64,000 nucleotides of DNA from an uncultured Hyphomonas sp. (GTDB lineage: Bacteria; Pseudomonadota; Alphaproteobacteria; Caulobacterales; Hyphomonadaceae), in assembly GCF_963675305.1 (NCBI RefSeq), contig NZ_OY776147.1:1488001-1552000 (forward strand), written 5' to 3'. Each line of letters opens with the position of its first letter. Positions within the stretch are counted from its first letter, which is position 1. Below the pieces are notes generated by a model that saw nothing but the letters and a program-made list of their open reading frames with translations, was not told the origin of the DNA and ran no database searches. The position numbers and the translations under genes are program-made. This document shows positions 26,444 to 34,355 of this stretch, piece after piece.

Positions 26444-27261
26444 TGGACGGGACTCTCGGAAGCACTGAAGCGGAGACCGGCACGCTGCCGGGGGCGCCGG
26501 ACGCGTCCGTGCGCATGTCCTGCCGCAACATCAATGTCTTCTACGCCGAGAAGCAGGCGATCTTCGATGTGTCACTGCAGATCGCAGATCGCTCCGTGAC
26601 GGCGCTGATCGGACCGTCCGGTTGCGGCAAGTCGACCTTCCTGCGCTGCCTCAATCGCATGAACGACACGATTGAAGGATGCCGTGTGGAAGGCGAGATC
26701 ATGATGGAGGGGAAAGACATCAACTCCCCGGCCATCGACCCCGTCCTGCTGCGCTCACGCGTCGGCATGGTGTTCCAGAAACCGAACCCGTTCCCGAAAT
26801 CGATCTATGAAAACATCGCCTACGGCCCCCGTATTCACGGGCTGGCGCAGGGGCGCGAGGACATGGACGAGATCGTGGAGAAGAGCCTGCGGCGGGCAGG
26901 CCTCTGGGAAGAAGTCAAAGACCGGCTGAACCTTGCCGGCACCAGCCTGTCCGGCGGCCAGCAACAGCGCCTGTGCATTGCGCGGGCAATTGCCGTGCGG
27001 CCCGAAGTGATCCTGATGGACGAGCCTTGCTCGGCCCTGGACCCGATTGCAACGGCGCGTATCGAAGAGCTCATCGACGATCTGCGCAAACGCTACTGCA
27101 TCATCATCGTGACCCACTCCATGCAACAGGCCGCGCGGGTTTCTCAGCGTACGGCTTTCTTCCACCTCGGCTCCCTGGTGGAAGTGGGGGACACAGACCA
27201 GATTTTCACCAGTCCCCGTGACCGCCGGACGGAAGACTATATCACGGGACGTTTCGGATAA
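26443..27261 (+). CDS. pstB: phosphate ABC transporter ATP-binding protein PstB
   Basis: 272 residues. Walker A GPSGCGKSTFLRCLNRMND is the PstB-specific form, followed by the Q-loop VFQKPNPFPKSIYEN, ABC signature LSGGQQQRLCIARA, Walker B VILMDEPCSALDP and switch His in IVTHSMQQA. It powers phosphate import through PstCA. The ATG at 26443 has GGAG with 6-nt spacing; another ATG at 26437 directly abuts that GGAG and is less likely. phoU follows after 6 nt. Confidence 0.95.
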   Translation: MDGTLGSTEAETGTLPGAPDASVRMSCRNINVFYAEKQAIFDVSLQIADRSVTALIGPSGCGKSTFLRCLNRMNDTIEGCRVEGEIMMEGKDINSPAIDPVLLRSRVGMVFQKPNPFPKSIYENIAYGPRIHGLAQGREDMDEIVEKSLRRAGLWEEVKDRLNLAGTSLSGGQQQRLCIARAIAVRPEVILMDEPCSALDPIATARIEELIDDLRKRYCIIIVTHSMQQAARVSQRTAFFHLGSLVEVGDTDQIFTSPRDRRTEDYITGRFG

Positions 27262-27267
27262 GACGCC

Positions 27268-27945
27268 ATGTCAGACCATATCGTATCAGCCTTCACTGAA
27301 GAACTGGAAAGTCTGTCTGCAGACATTCTACGCATGGGCGGGATTGTCGAGGAGATGATCGTCGATTCCTGCCAGGCCGTTCTCCATAACAATCTGGACC
27401 TCGCCGCGGATGTCATTGACCGCGATCCGGAAGTGGACAGGATGGAGGCGGAGGTCGAACGGCAGATCGTCAGCCTGATCGCTCGCCGCCAGCCCATGGC
27501 GCACGATCTGCGATCTGTTTTCGCCGCGCTCAAAGTCTCCGGTGAACTGGAACGTATCGGCGACCTGTCAAAGAATATCGGCAAGCGGTCTCTGAATCTG
27601 GACACCGCAGTGTCGCCGGCGATGCGCAGCGGCGTTGCCCGCATGGCCGGGCCGGTATCGCGACAATTGCACCAAGTGCTCAATGCCTACGCTTCGGGTA
27701 ATGCGGCTGAAGCGAGAGCTGTCTGGGAAACGGATGATGAAATTGACCAGCACTACAATGCCCTGTTCCGCGAGATGCTGACCTACATGATCGAAGACCC
27801 GCGTTCGATCAGCGATGGGGCGCACATGCTGTTCATGGCCAAAAATCTTGAGCGGATCGGCGACCACTGTACGAATATCGCCGAATTCGTCTTCTTCCAG
27901 ATCACGGGTGAAAACCTGGTGCAGCAGGACCGCCCGAAACAATAA
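27268..27945 (+). CDS. phoU: phosphate signalling protein PhoU
   Basis: 225 residues made of two PhoU helical repeats. Metal-site-like motifs ELERIGDLSKNIGKR and KNLERIGDHCTNIAEFV show the paired E-x-x-x-D pattern of each half. PhoU links Pst transporter activity to the PhoR-PhoB pathway and helps switch the regulon off. It sits between pstB and phoB with short spacers, consistent with one transcript. Confidence 0.95.
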   Translation: MSDHIVSAFTEELESLSADILRMGGIVEEMIVDSCQAVLHNNLDLAADVIDRDPEVDRMEAEVERQIVSLIARRQPMAHDLRSVFAALKVSGELERIGDLSKNIGKRSLNLDTAVSPAMRSGVARMAGPVSRQLHQVLNAYASGNAAEARAVWETDDEIDQHYNALFREMLTYMIEDPRSISDGAHMLFMAKNLERIGDHCTNIAEFVFFQITGENLVQQDRPKQ

Positions 27946-27976
27946 GTGCCCGAAAGGTGCTTGCCAGGAGTATGAC

Positions 27977-28663
27977 ATGAAACCTTACGTGCTGATCGCA
28001 GAAGACGAGAGTGCCGTCTCGGAGCTGCTTCAATACAATCTGAAGCGTGAAGATTATGAGGTCGCCATCGCCAATGACGGCGAGGAAGCCCTGCTGATGA
28101 TGGAAGAGCGGGCGCCGGACCTGTTGCTGCTCGACTGGATGCTTCCGAAAGTCAGCGGCATCGAAGTGTGCCGCCGGGTCCGCAGTGGCGGCGCCAATCC
28201 GAACCTGCCGATCATCATGCTGACAGCGCGAGGCGAAGAGAGCGACCGCATTCGCGGCCTTGATACGGGTGCGGACGATTACGTCACCAAGCCGTTCTCA
28301 ACAACCGAGCTGATGGCACGGGTGCGCGCTGTGCTGCGCCGTATCCGGCCGGGTCTGCGGGATGACAAGGTGATCGTTGGCGACATCGAGATCGACCGGG
28401 TGGAACACCGCGTCACCCGCAATGGCAATGACATTCATCTTGGGCCGACCGAGTTCCGCCTGCTGGACTACTTCATGCAGCATCCGGGGCGGGTGTTCTC
28501 GCGCGAGCAGCTGCTTGATACGGTCTGGGGGTCGGATGTCTATGTCGAGCTTCGCACGGTGGACGTGCATGTCGGGCGCCTGCGCAAGGCGCTCCGGCAG
28601 AGCGGGGGCGACGATCCGATCCGTACCGTCCGCTCTGCCGGGTATGCATTGCGCGCTGACTAG
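27977..28663 (+). CDS. phoB: phosphate regulon response regulator PhoB
   Basis: 228 residues. The receiver domain has the acidic pocket AEDE and phospho-acceptor Asp53 (LLLDWMLP), with Lys in DDYVTKPFS. The C-terminal winged-helix OmpR/PhoB domain has GPTEFRLLDYFMQHPGRVFSREQLLD and ends in RTVRSAGYALRAD. It activates genes with Pho boxes. The ATG at 27977 has AGGAG 7 nt upstream. The sensor kinase phoR is not in this gene row. The final 4 nt overlap the convergent hydrolase stop. Confidence 0.95.
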   Translation: MKPYVLIAEDESAVSELLQYNLKREDYEVAIANDGEEALLMMEERAPDLLLLDWMLPKVSGIEVCRRVRSGGANPNLPIIMLTARGEESDRIRGLDTGADDYVTKPFSTTELMARVRAVLRRIRPGLRDDKVIVGDIEIDRVEHRVTRNGNDIHLGPTEFRLLDYFMQHPGRVFSREQLLDTVWGSDVYVELRTVDVHVGRLRKALRQSGGDDPIRTVRSAGYALRAD

Positions 28664-29364
28664 AAGAGTTCTTCCAAGAACAGTTTGAGGCTGGCGAAGC
28701 TGCGCCGGTCGGCATCGGCATTGTACACCGTGCCCATGTTGGTGTCGTTCGCGCCGAGTGTCGTGAAGGCGTGGTAGGACTGGCCGTGGGCATGCAGCTG
28801 CCAGTCGGCGCCGGCGTCACCCATTTCCTTGGCAATGGCCAGCACGTCAGCCGGCGGGGCCATCGGGTCGAGCCAGCCATGTTCGATCAGGACCTTGGCG
28901 CTGATTTTCGGCGAAGGGATGTTGTCTGCCGGATTGAACAGGCCGTGGAAGGAGGCAACGCCGGCCAGGTCCATACCGGCACGGGCCATGTCCAGCACGC
29001 AGAGGCCGCCGAAGCAGAAGCCGATGGCGGCCGCCTTGGAGGCGTCGACCCCCGGCTGGGCCTTGGCAGCGGCGAGGCCGCCCGCGAGGCGTTTCTGCAG
29101 CTCGGCCCGGTCACCGACCAGCGGGTTCATCAGCGCCTGGTTCTCTTCAACGGTCGTGCCGCGCTTGCCCTTGCCGTAAACGTCCATGGCGAAGGCGGCA
29201 TAGCCAAGCTCGTTCACCACACGTCCGGCTTTCTGGATCTCGTTTTCGCCGAGGCCGGCCCAGGCGTGCGCGATCGCGATGACCGGCAGGTTCGTCTTGC
29301 CTTCGGGGGCAAGGAAGTAGCCTTCATAGGTCTGGCCATCCACGGAATAGTCGACTGCGCTCAT
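28660..29364 (-). CDS. dienelactone hydrolase family protein
   Basis: 234 residues from the ATG at 29364, with AGAGG 8 nt upstream. The alpha/beta hydrolase fold carries the DLH nucleophile elbow GFCFGG (Cys nucleophile, preceded by AAIGF). The catalytic Asp is near HGWLDPMAPP and the His is in GQSYHAF. This Cys-Asp-His triad is diagnostic for dienelactone hydrolase. No aromatic catabolic genes are adjacent, so the true substrate is likely another ester or lactone. Confidence 0.85.
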   Translation of the reverse strand: MSAVDYSVDGQTYEGYFLAPEGKTNLPVIAIAHAWAGLGENEIQKAGRVVNELGYAAFAMDVYGKGKRGTTVEENQALMNPLVGDRAELQKRLAGGLAAAKAQPGVDASKAAAIGFCFGGLCVLDMARAGMDLAGVASFHGLFNPADNIPSPKISAKVLIEHGWLDPMAPPADVLAIAKEMGDAGADWQLHAHGQSYHAFTTLGANDTNMGTVYNADADRRSFASLKLFLEELF

Positions 29365-29504
29365 AATGAAATCCTCTCTGTCTGATGGGGCATTCATAGA
29401 GAGGCTGGGCCACGCCAATCAAGGGCAATGGCGATTAGTATGCGGATTCTAGACTTTTTCCTTATCTCTGGTGCCATAGACAAACCCGTGAAGGAGTGAC
29501 TTCC

Positions 29505-30344
29505 ATGGCAAAAGACAAAAAAGCAAAAGCCAAGAAGACCAAGAAATCCGAGGCAGGCGCCAAAGCCGTGAAAACGGCCAAGGCGATCGAAGCCCAATCC
29601 GTTGAAATGGCCCACAAGATCTGGCTTGCAGGCGTAGGCGCCTATGGCAAGGCGTATGATACCGCACTCGCCAACGCCAATACGTTCAACAAACAGTCGA
29701 CCGAACTGTTCGATGAGCTGGTCAAGCGCGGCGAAAAGATCGAGTCCGATGTGAAGACCCGGTTCAGCGAAGACGAGCGCGTCACCAAGGCGACCAAGAC
29801 CGTCGCCAAGGCGAATGCGGCCGCCCGCCAGTTCCAGGCAGAAGCCTATGACCGCTTCGAGGCCCGCATGGAGCGCATGCGCGACCTGCTGGGCGTCAAG
29901 CAGATGAACGAGCGGACGTCCAAACTGGCGTCCAAGATCGAGAAGCTTGAAGACGAAGTGGCCGAAACGGTCGCGAACGCCAAAGACCGCGTCAGCAAGG
30001 TGGACCTCAAGGCCCGCATCGCGCGCCTGTCTGCCGAGATTGAAGCCGTGGCCGGAGAGACCGGTGCAGACATCGCCAAGACGGCGAAGAAAGCTGCCGG
30101 CAAGACGAGCAAGGCCGTTAAGGCCGCTGTGACGGTGCCGGACGCGTCGGACGATCTCTCGCAGATCACCGGTGTCGGCCCGGCCATGGTCAAGAAGCTG
30201 AACGCCGCTGGCATCTACAGCTTTGCCCAATTGGCTGCGCTGAAGAAGGCCGAGGCCGAGAAGCTCGATGAGCAGATCGGTGCACGCGGCCGTGTCACCC
30301 GCGATGAGTGGGTGAAGCAGGCCAAAGTGCTGGCGAAGAAGTAA
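29505..30344 (+). CDS. phasin (PhaF/PhaI-like) with C-terminal helix-hairpin-helix domain
   Basis: 279 residues from the ATG at 29505, with AAGGAG 8 nt upstream. Residues 1-28 are Lys/Ala-rich. Residues 33-160 match the polyhydroxyalkanoate-granule phasin (MAHKIWLAGVGAYGKAYDTA and a long amphipathic, coiled-coil-prone helix). Residues 160-215 are Ala/Lys-rich and histone-like. Residues 216-246 form a helix-hairpin-helix (DDLSQITGVGPAMVKKLN), a DNA-binding fold, and the tail is helical. It likely coats PHA granules and may tether them to the nucleoid. It heads the pha cluster, convergent with phaD. Confidence 0.82.
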   Translation: MAKDKKAKAKKTKKSEAGAKAVKTAKAIEAQSVEMAHKIWLAGVGAYGKAYDTALANANTFNKQSTELFDELVKRGEKIESDVKTRFSEDERVTKATKTVAKANAAARQFQAEAYDRFEARMERMRDLLGVKQMNERTSKLASKIEKLEDEVAETVANAKDRVSKVDLKARIARLSAEIEAVAGETGADIAKTAKKAAGKTSKAVKAAVTVPDASDDLSQITGVGPAMVKKLNAAGIYSFAQLAALKKAEAEKLDEQIGARGRVTRDEWVKQAKVLAKK

Positions 30345-30359
30345 GCCGGTCGGAAACAG

Positions 30360-30392
30360 GCGGGCGGCTGAGAAAGCTGCCCGCTTCTATTT
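30360..30392 (+). terminator. terminator hairpin between phasin and phaD
   Basis: GCGGGCGGCT (30360-30369) pairs with AGCTGCCCGC (30375-30384) through 10 bp including one G-U pair, with a 5-nt loop and then TTCTATTT. It lies 16 nt after the phasin stop and reaches the end of the convergent phaD gene. Confidence 0.7.
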
Positions 30393-31019
30393 CCGGTTCG
30401 CCTCATAGTGGGCGATCATCCGGGACAGGGCGTCCATACCGTTCTCGCCCATATAGGGCACGATGAGACACATGACCTGGAACACGGTTTTGTGGATCAG
30501 GGCGGCGCCGTCCAGATTGTTCCGGTTCATGCTGTCGGCTTCCAGCCAGAAGGTGAGGGTCATCATCATCTGGTCGGTCAGAACTTCCATCAGGCGCGGA
30601 TCGATGGAGAGCGCTTCGGCATCGCGCAGATCGTCCAGCACATTGTGGATGGTTGTTCGTTGTTCCGAGACCAGGGACCGGAAACGGTTGGCAAGGTCCG
30701 GATAGCGGTCCAGCAGGACGCCGAGGTTCCGGTAGAAGAAGCGGAAATCGTAGATCTCTTCGAGGATGATGTAGAGATAGACCCAATTGTCCTCGATCGA
30801 TGTAACCCGCCCGCGGGAGCCGCGCAGGATGATCCGCATTTCTTCTTCGAAACTGTCGAACAGGGCCCGGATAATCGCGTCCTTGCCCTTGAAATGGTAG
30901 TACAGATTGCCCGGGCTGATGCCCAGGGCATTCGAAATGTCGACAGCCGTCTGCTGTGCTTCCCCTTCCTCGTTGAAGAGAAGCAGGCTGACGTGGAGGA
31001 TGCGGTCGCGTGTCTTCAT
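30387..31019 (-). CDS. phaD: TetR-family regulator, PhaD-like
   Basis: 210 residues from MKTRDRILHVSLLLFNEEGE. The HTH (about residues 25-47) ends in ALGISPGNLYYHFKGKDAI, very close in wording to Pseudomonas PhaD, which controls the mcl-PHA genes. The remaining helices form the ligand-binding domain (for example EEIYDFRFFYRNLGVLL), likely sensing an acyl-CoA or related metabolite. It is divergent from phaC, with an inverted repeat in the shared intergenic region, as expected for an autoregulated local regulator. The N-terminal extension upstream of 31019 was rejected because the family starts here. Confidence 0.78.
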   Translation of the reverse strand: MKTRDRILHVSLLLFNEEGEAQQTAVDISNALGISPGNLYYHFKGKDAIIRALFDSFEEEMRIILRGSRGRVTSIEDNWVYLYIILEEIYDFRFFYRNLGVLLDRYPDLANRFRSLVSEQRTTIHNVLDDLRDAEALSIDPRLMEVLTDQMMMTLTFWLEADSMNRNNLDGAALIHKTVFQVMCLIVPYMGENGMDALSRMIAHYEANRK

Positions 31020-31089
31020 GGGCGTTACAGTAGAGTTTGACACGCAATTCTGACTATGGAACGAATTTTCTTTCAAAGTTTACAAGTAA

Positions 31090-31110
31090 CTCTTTCCGGA
31101 AGTGAAAGAG
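31090..31110. promoter_or_regulatory. inverted repeat in the phaD-phaC intergenic region (candidate PhaD operator)
   Basis: CTCTTTC (31090-31096) and GAAAGAG (31104-31110) form a perfect 7-bp inverted repeat with a 7-nt spacer. It lies between the divergent phaD and phaC starts, 66 nt before the phaC ATG. A TTGACA hexamer lies upstream at 31037. The size and placement fit a TetR-type operator; the assignment is inference. Confidence 0.5.
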
Positions 31111-31175
31111 AAAAAAGATAAACAATGCCGGCGGACACCGAATACCTGTCCTCTGGCGGTCTCCGGGAGGGACAG

Positions 31176-32864
31176 ATGACGACGCCTAAGGATGAAATCG
31201 CCAAAAGTGCGGCCGAAACCACGCTGGCGCTGAACCCGCTGATGGGTGGGATCAATCGGGAGGAACTGGTCGGTGCGGTGGCGATGATGCTGCGCTCGAC
31301 CATGACCAACCCTGTGACCACCGCAAAATCCGCATCCAGGATCGCGAAGGAAAACGCCAATATTCTGATGGGCAAGTCCAAGCGGAAGGCCGATCCGAAG
31401 GACCGCCGGTTCCGGGACCCGGCCTGGGAGCATAATCCGTTCTACCGGCGCGGCATGCAGGCTTATCTTGCGACGCAGGAACACCTGAATGATTGGGTGT
31501 CTGATCTGAAGATGAGCGAGCTGGAGCATGCGCGCGCCAAGTTCGTCATGGGCATGATCACCGACGCGCTTGCGCCCACGAACACGCTGATCGGGAATCC
31601 GGCGGCGACCAAGCGGGTCGTGGACTCCGGTGGCCTGTCGCTGCTCAAAGGGTTGAAGAACGCATATACCGACCTGACGAAAAATGGCGGCATGCCGAGC
31701 CAGGTCGACAAGCGGCCCTTCAAGGTCGGTGAGAACCTCGCCATCACCGAAGGGCAGGTGATCTGGAAGAACGAGATGCTGGAACTGATCCAGTACGCGC
31801 CCAAGACAGACAAGGTGCACCGCACGCCCATCCTGATCATCCCCCCACAGATCAACAAGTACTACGCGATGGACCTGTCGCCGATGACGTCGATGGTGCA
31901 GTTCCTGCTCGCCATGGAGCAGCAGACTTTTGTCGTGTCCTGGCGCAATCCGAAGCGGGAACACCGCGACTGGGGCATGCAGGAATATATCGACAGTCTG
32001 ATCCAGGCGAGCGAAGTCGTCCGCAAGGTCACGAAGTCGAAGAAGATCAACGTGTCAGGGGCATGCTCTGGCGGTATCACGACGGCGACCCTCGCCAGCT
32101 TGCTTGCCGCGGCAGGTGACGACCGGATCAATGCCATCACCTTCATGGTCTGTGTACTGAACCCTCAGAAGGAAGACAGCGAGCTCGGGCAGATCGTTTC
32201 TGACGGCAGCCTTGAAATCGCACGGGCCTACTCCAAGAAGAAAGGCATCCTGAAAGGCGACGATCTTGCGCGCATGTTTGCCTGGATGCGGCCGAACGAC
32301 CTGATCTGGAATTATGTCGTCAACAATTACCTGATGGGTGAGGATCCGGCGCCGTTCGATGTTCTCTACTGGAACAATGATTCCACAAACCTCCCGGCTC
32401 AGCTCCATTCGGATTATCTGGACATGGGGCTGAACCAGCCCTTCGATCATCCGGGCGAGTATGAAGTGGCCGGGCATATGCTGGACATGTCCAAGGTGAA
32501 GTCCGATGCCTTTATCGTGGCGGGGCTAACGGACCACATCACGCCCTGGAAGGCCTGCTACCGCACGGCCGGTTTGCTGGGGTCGGACAATATCGAATTC
32601 ATTCTGTCCTCCAGCGGGCATATTCAATCGCTTCTCAATCCGCCCGGAAATCCCAAGGCAAAAATGTTCCGGAACCCGGAGATTGCACCGACAGCGGATG
32701 AGTGGGCGGCAGGGGCAACGGAAGAAGCCGGCAGTTGGTGGCCCGTCTGGGGCGAATGGCTGAAGGCGCGGTCAGGTTCACTGAAAACTGCACCTAAAGC
32801 TTGCGGAAGCGACGCATTCCAGCCTCTTTATCCTGCGCCAGGCCGATACGTCTTCGACGAATAG
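31176..32864 (+). CDS. phaC: class II poly(3-hydroxyalkanoate) synthase PhaC
   Basis: 562 residues from the ATG at 31176, with GGGAGG 5 nt upstream; an ATG at 31125 lacks a ribosome site. The lipase-like box is GACSGG with the nucleophile Cys297. The triad partners are Asp453 (GLTDHITPW) and His482 (SSSGHIQSL), positions almost identical to Pseudomonas class II synthases. The length also fits class II (about 560) and not class III. It polymerises medium-chain (R)-3-hydroxyacyl-CoA at granule surfaces. phaZ follows 30 nt later on the same strand. Confidence 0.92.
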   Translation: MTTPKDEIAKSAAETTLALNPLMGGINREELVGAVAMMLRSTMTNPVTTAKSASRIAKENANILMGKSKRKADPKDRRFRDPAWEHNPFYRRGMQAYLATQEHLNDWVSDLKMSELEHARAKFVMGMITDALAPTNTLIGNPAATKRVVDSGGLSLLKGLKNAYTDLTKNGGMPSQVDKRPFKVGENLAITEGQVIWKNEMLELIQYAPKTDKVHRTPILIIPPQINKYYAMDLSPMTSMVQFLLAMEQQTFVVSWRNPKREHRDWGMQEYIDSLIQASEVVRKVTKSKKINVSGACSGGITTATLASLLAAAGDDRINAITFMVCVLNPQKEDSELGQIVSDGSLEIARAYSKKKGILKGDDLARMFAWMRPNDLIWNYVVNNYLMGEDPAPFDVLYWNNDSTNLPAQLHSDYLDMGLNQPFDHPGEYEVAGHMLDMSKVKSDAFIVAGLTDHITPWKACYRTAGLLGSDNIEFILSSSGHIQSLLNPPGNPKAKMFRNPEIAPTADEWAAGATEEAGSWWPVWGEWLKARSGSLKTAPKACGSDAFQPLYPAPGRYVFDE

Positions 32865-32894
32865 GCCGGTCGTCAAACAGTGGAAGGTGGCGCT

Positions 32895-33725
32895 ATGCCT
32901 GAACAACGCCCACAGATTACCATGCAGGATGTGGATGGCATCCAGCTTCGTACGGCGTTCTGGCCGGCAAAACAGCCGAGCGGCAACCTGCCTTTGCTCT
33001 TCTTCAATGGCATCGGCGCCAATCTCGAACTGACCCAGGGGCTCGGTGACATGTTCCCGGAGCGGGACATCATCACATTTGATGTTCCGGGCGTTGGCAA
33101 AAGCCCGGTGACACAATGGCCTTATCGTCCCTGGATGCTGGCACGATGGGCGCGCAAGCTGCTCGACCAGTTTGATATCGATGCGGTCGATGTCATGGGT
33201 GTGTCCTGGGGCGGGGCTCTGGCTCAGCAGTTCGCCTTTCAGTACCGCAACCGCGTCGGCAGCCTGATCCTGTGCGCCACGAGCGCGGGCATGACGATGG
33301 TGCCGGGGCGCCCTAAATCGCTTTCCAAAATGATCGATGCGCGCCGGTATACCGATCCTGACTTCATGCGCGAAAGTTTCAGCACGCTTTATGGCGATGC
33401 CGTGGATGGAGAAGTCGGGCGCCACATCGACAATCTCCTGCCGCCAGAGCCGCGGGGCTATTTCTACCAGCTCCTCGCCTTTATCGGCTGGTCCAGCCTG
33501 CCATTCATCCGCTTCCTGAAAATGCCATCGCTGGTGATCATGGGGGATGAAGACACGATCGTGCCGGTGGCAAACGGGCATATCCTGCGAATGGGGCTGC
33601 CCAATTCGCGCCTCCACATTGTGGAAGGCGGCGGACATCTGTTCCTCGTGACCCGGGCTGAGGAAACGGCCGGGATTATCCGGGATTTTCTGAATTCACC
33701 GGCTGAGGTGGCCGCAGCGGCCTGA
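32895..33725 (+). CDS. phaZ: intracellular mcl-PHA depolymerase PhaZ
   Basis: 276 residues from the ATG at 32895, with GGAAGG upstream. LLFFNGIGANLEL, FDVPGVGKS and the nucleophile elbow GVSWGGALAQQFA (Ser104) closely follow the Pseudomonas mcl-PHA depolymerase. Asp220 in MGDEDTIVPV and His248 in GGGHLFLVTRAE complete the triad. It releases 3-hydroxy acids from stored polymer. It lies directly behind phaC, as in the Pseudomonas phaC1-phaZ order, so synthesis and mobilisation are linked. Confidence 0.88.
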   Translation: MPEQRPQITMQDVDGIQLRTAFWPAKQPSGNLPLLFFNGIGANLELTQGLGDMFPERDIITFDVPGVGKSPVTQWPYRPWMLARWARKLLDQFDIDAVDVMGVSWGGALAQQFAFQYRNRVGSLILCATSAGMTMVPGRPKSLSKMIDARRYTDPDFMRESFSTLYGDAVDGEVGRHIDNLLPPEPRGYFYQLLAFIGWSSLPFIRFLKMPSLVIMGDEDTIVPVANGHILRMGLPNSRLHIVEGGGHLFLVTRAEETAGIIRDFLNSPAEVAAAA

Positions 33726-33727
33726 CC

Positions 33728-34300
33728 TCAGCTATGGGCCACTTTGAGCGCGACGCGCTCTTCAAGGGCTTCGCAGACGGCATCCGCGATGGATTGTGCG
33801 TCGCTGCCCTGGCCGATGGAATTGAATGCCGCGCGGCATGCCTCGACATGCAGATTGATCAGGGCGGAGTTTTCGCCCGGACGCGTGTCTGAGAGCAGGC
33901 GGCTGAGTGATCCGCAAAGGCGGGCAATTGCTGGATATCCGTAAGAGTTCGCAGCGCCCTTGATATTATGGGCTGCCGTAAAAACTTCGCGATACTGTTC
34001 GGCTGTCGCGCCCGGTTCGCGCGCCAGGTGCCATGTGCGGACCAGTTCTTCGAGATCGCCGCGCATCCAGGCTTCGAACTGTCCGGACAGGGAATCGACT
34101 GCGTCTTCTGCAAGGCCGCCCAGGAAATCCGTGTCGGCCGGCTCGGATTCGTTGGCAAGAATGGCGGCCTGTGCCGTCTGGGTCGCTTCGACCGGCTCTG
34201 CGGGCTTGATAACACGGCTGATGTCGATGGAGACTTCGGTTGTGTTTGGATTCGCCGGTTTGCGGCGGGAAGGCAGGGCGGTCAGCAGATTCTTGAACAT
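33728..34300 (-). CDS. Hpt (histidine phosphotransfer) domain protein
   Basis: 190 residues from the ATG at 34300, with AGGAG 7 nt upstream. The N-terminal 60 residues are low-complexity and probably disordered. An Hpt four-helix bundle fills residues 65-185, with the phospho-acceptor His111 in TAAHNIKGAANSYGYP. It probably relays phosphate between a hybrid kinase and a response regulator, or acts as a CheA-type P1-like module. No kinase or regulator is adjacent, so its partners are elsewhere. The C-terminus is 2 nt from the convergent phaZ stop. Confidence 0.8.
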   Translation of the reverse strand: MFKNLLTALPSRRKPANPNTTEVSIDISRVIKPAEPVEATQTAQAAILANESEPADTDFLGGLAEDAVDSLSGQFEAWMRGDLEELVRTWHLAREPGATAEQYREVFTAAHNIKGAANSYGYPAIARLCGSLSRLLSDTRPGENSALINLHVEACRAAFNSIGQGSDAQSIADAVCEALEERVALKVAHS

Positions 34301-34355
34301 CGGGTACTCCTGAGCGCCCAATAAACTGTCCAAGCCTTAAAAATATCCTAGGAAA

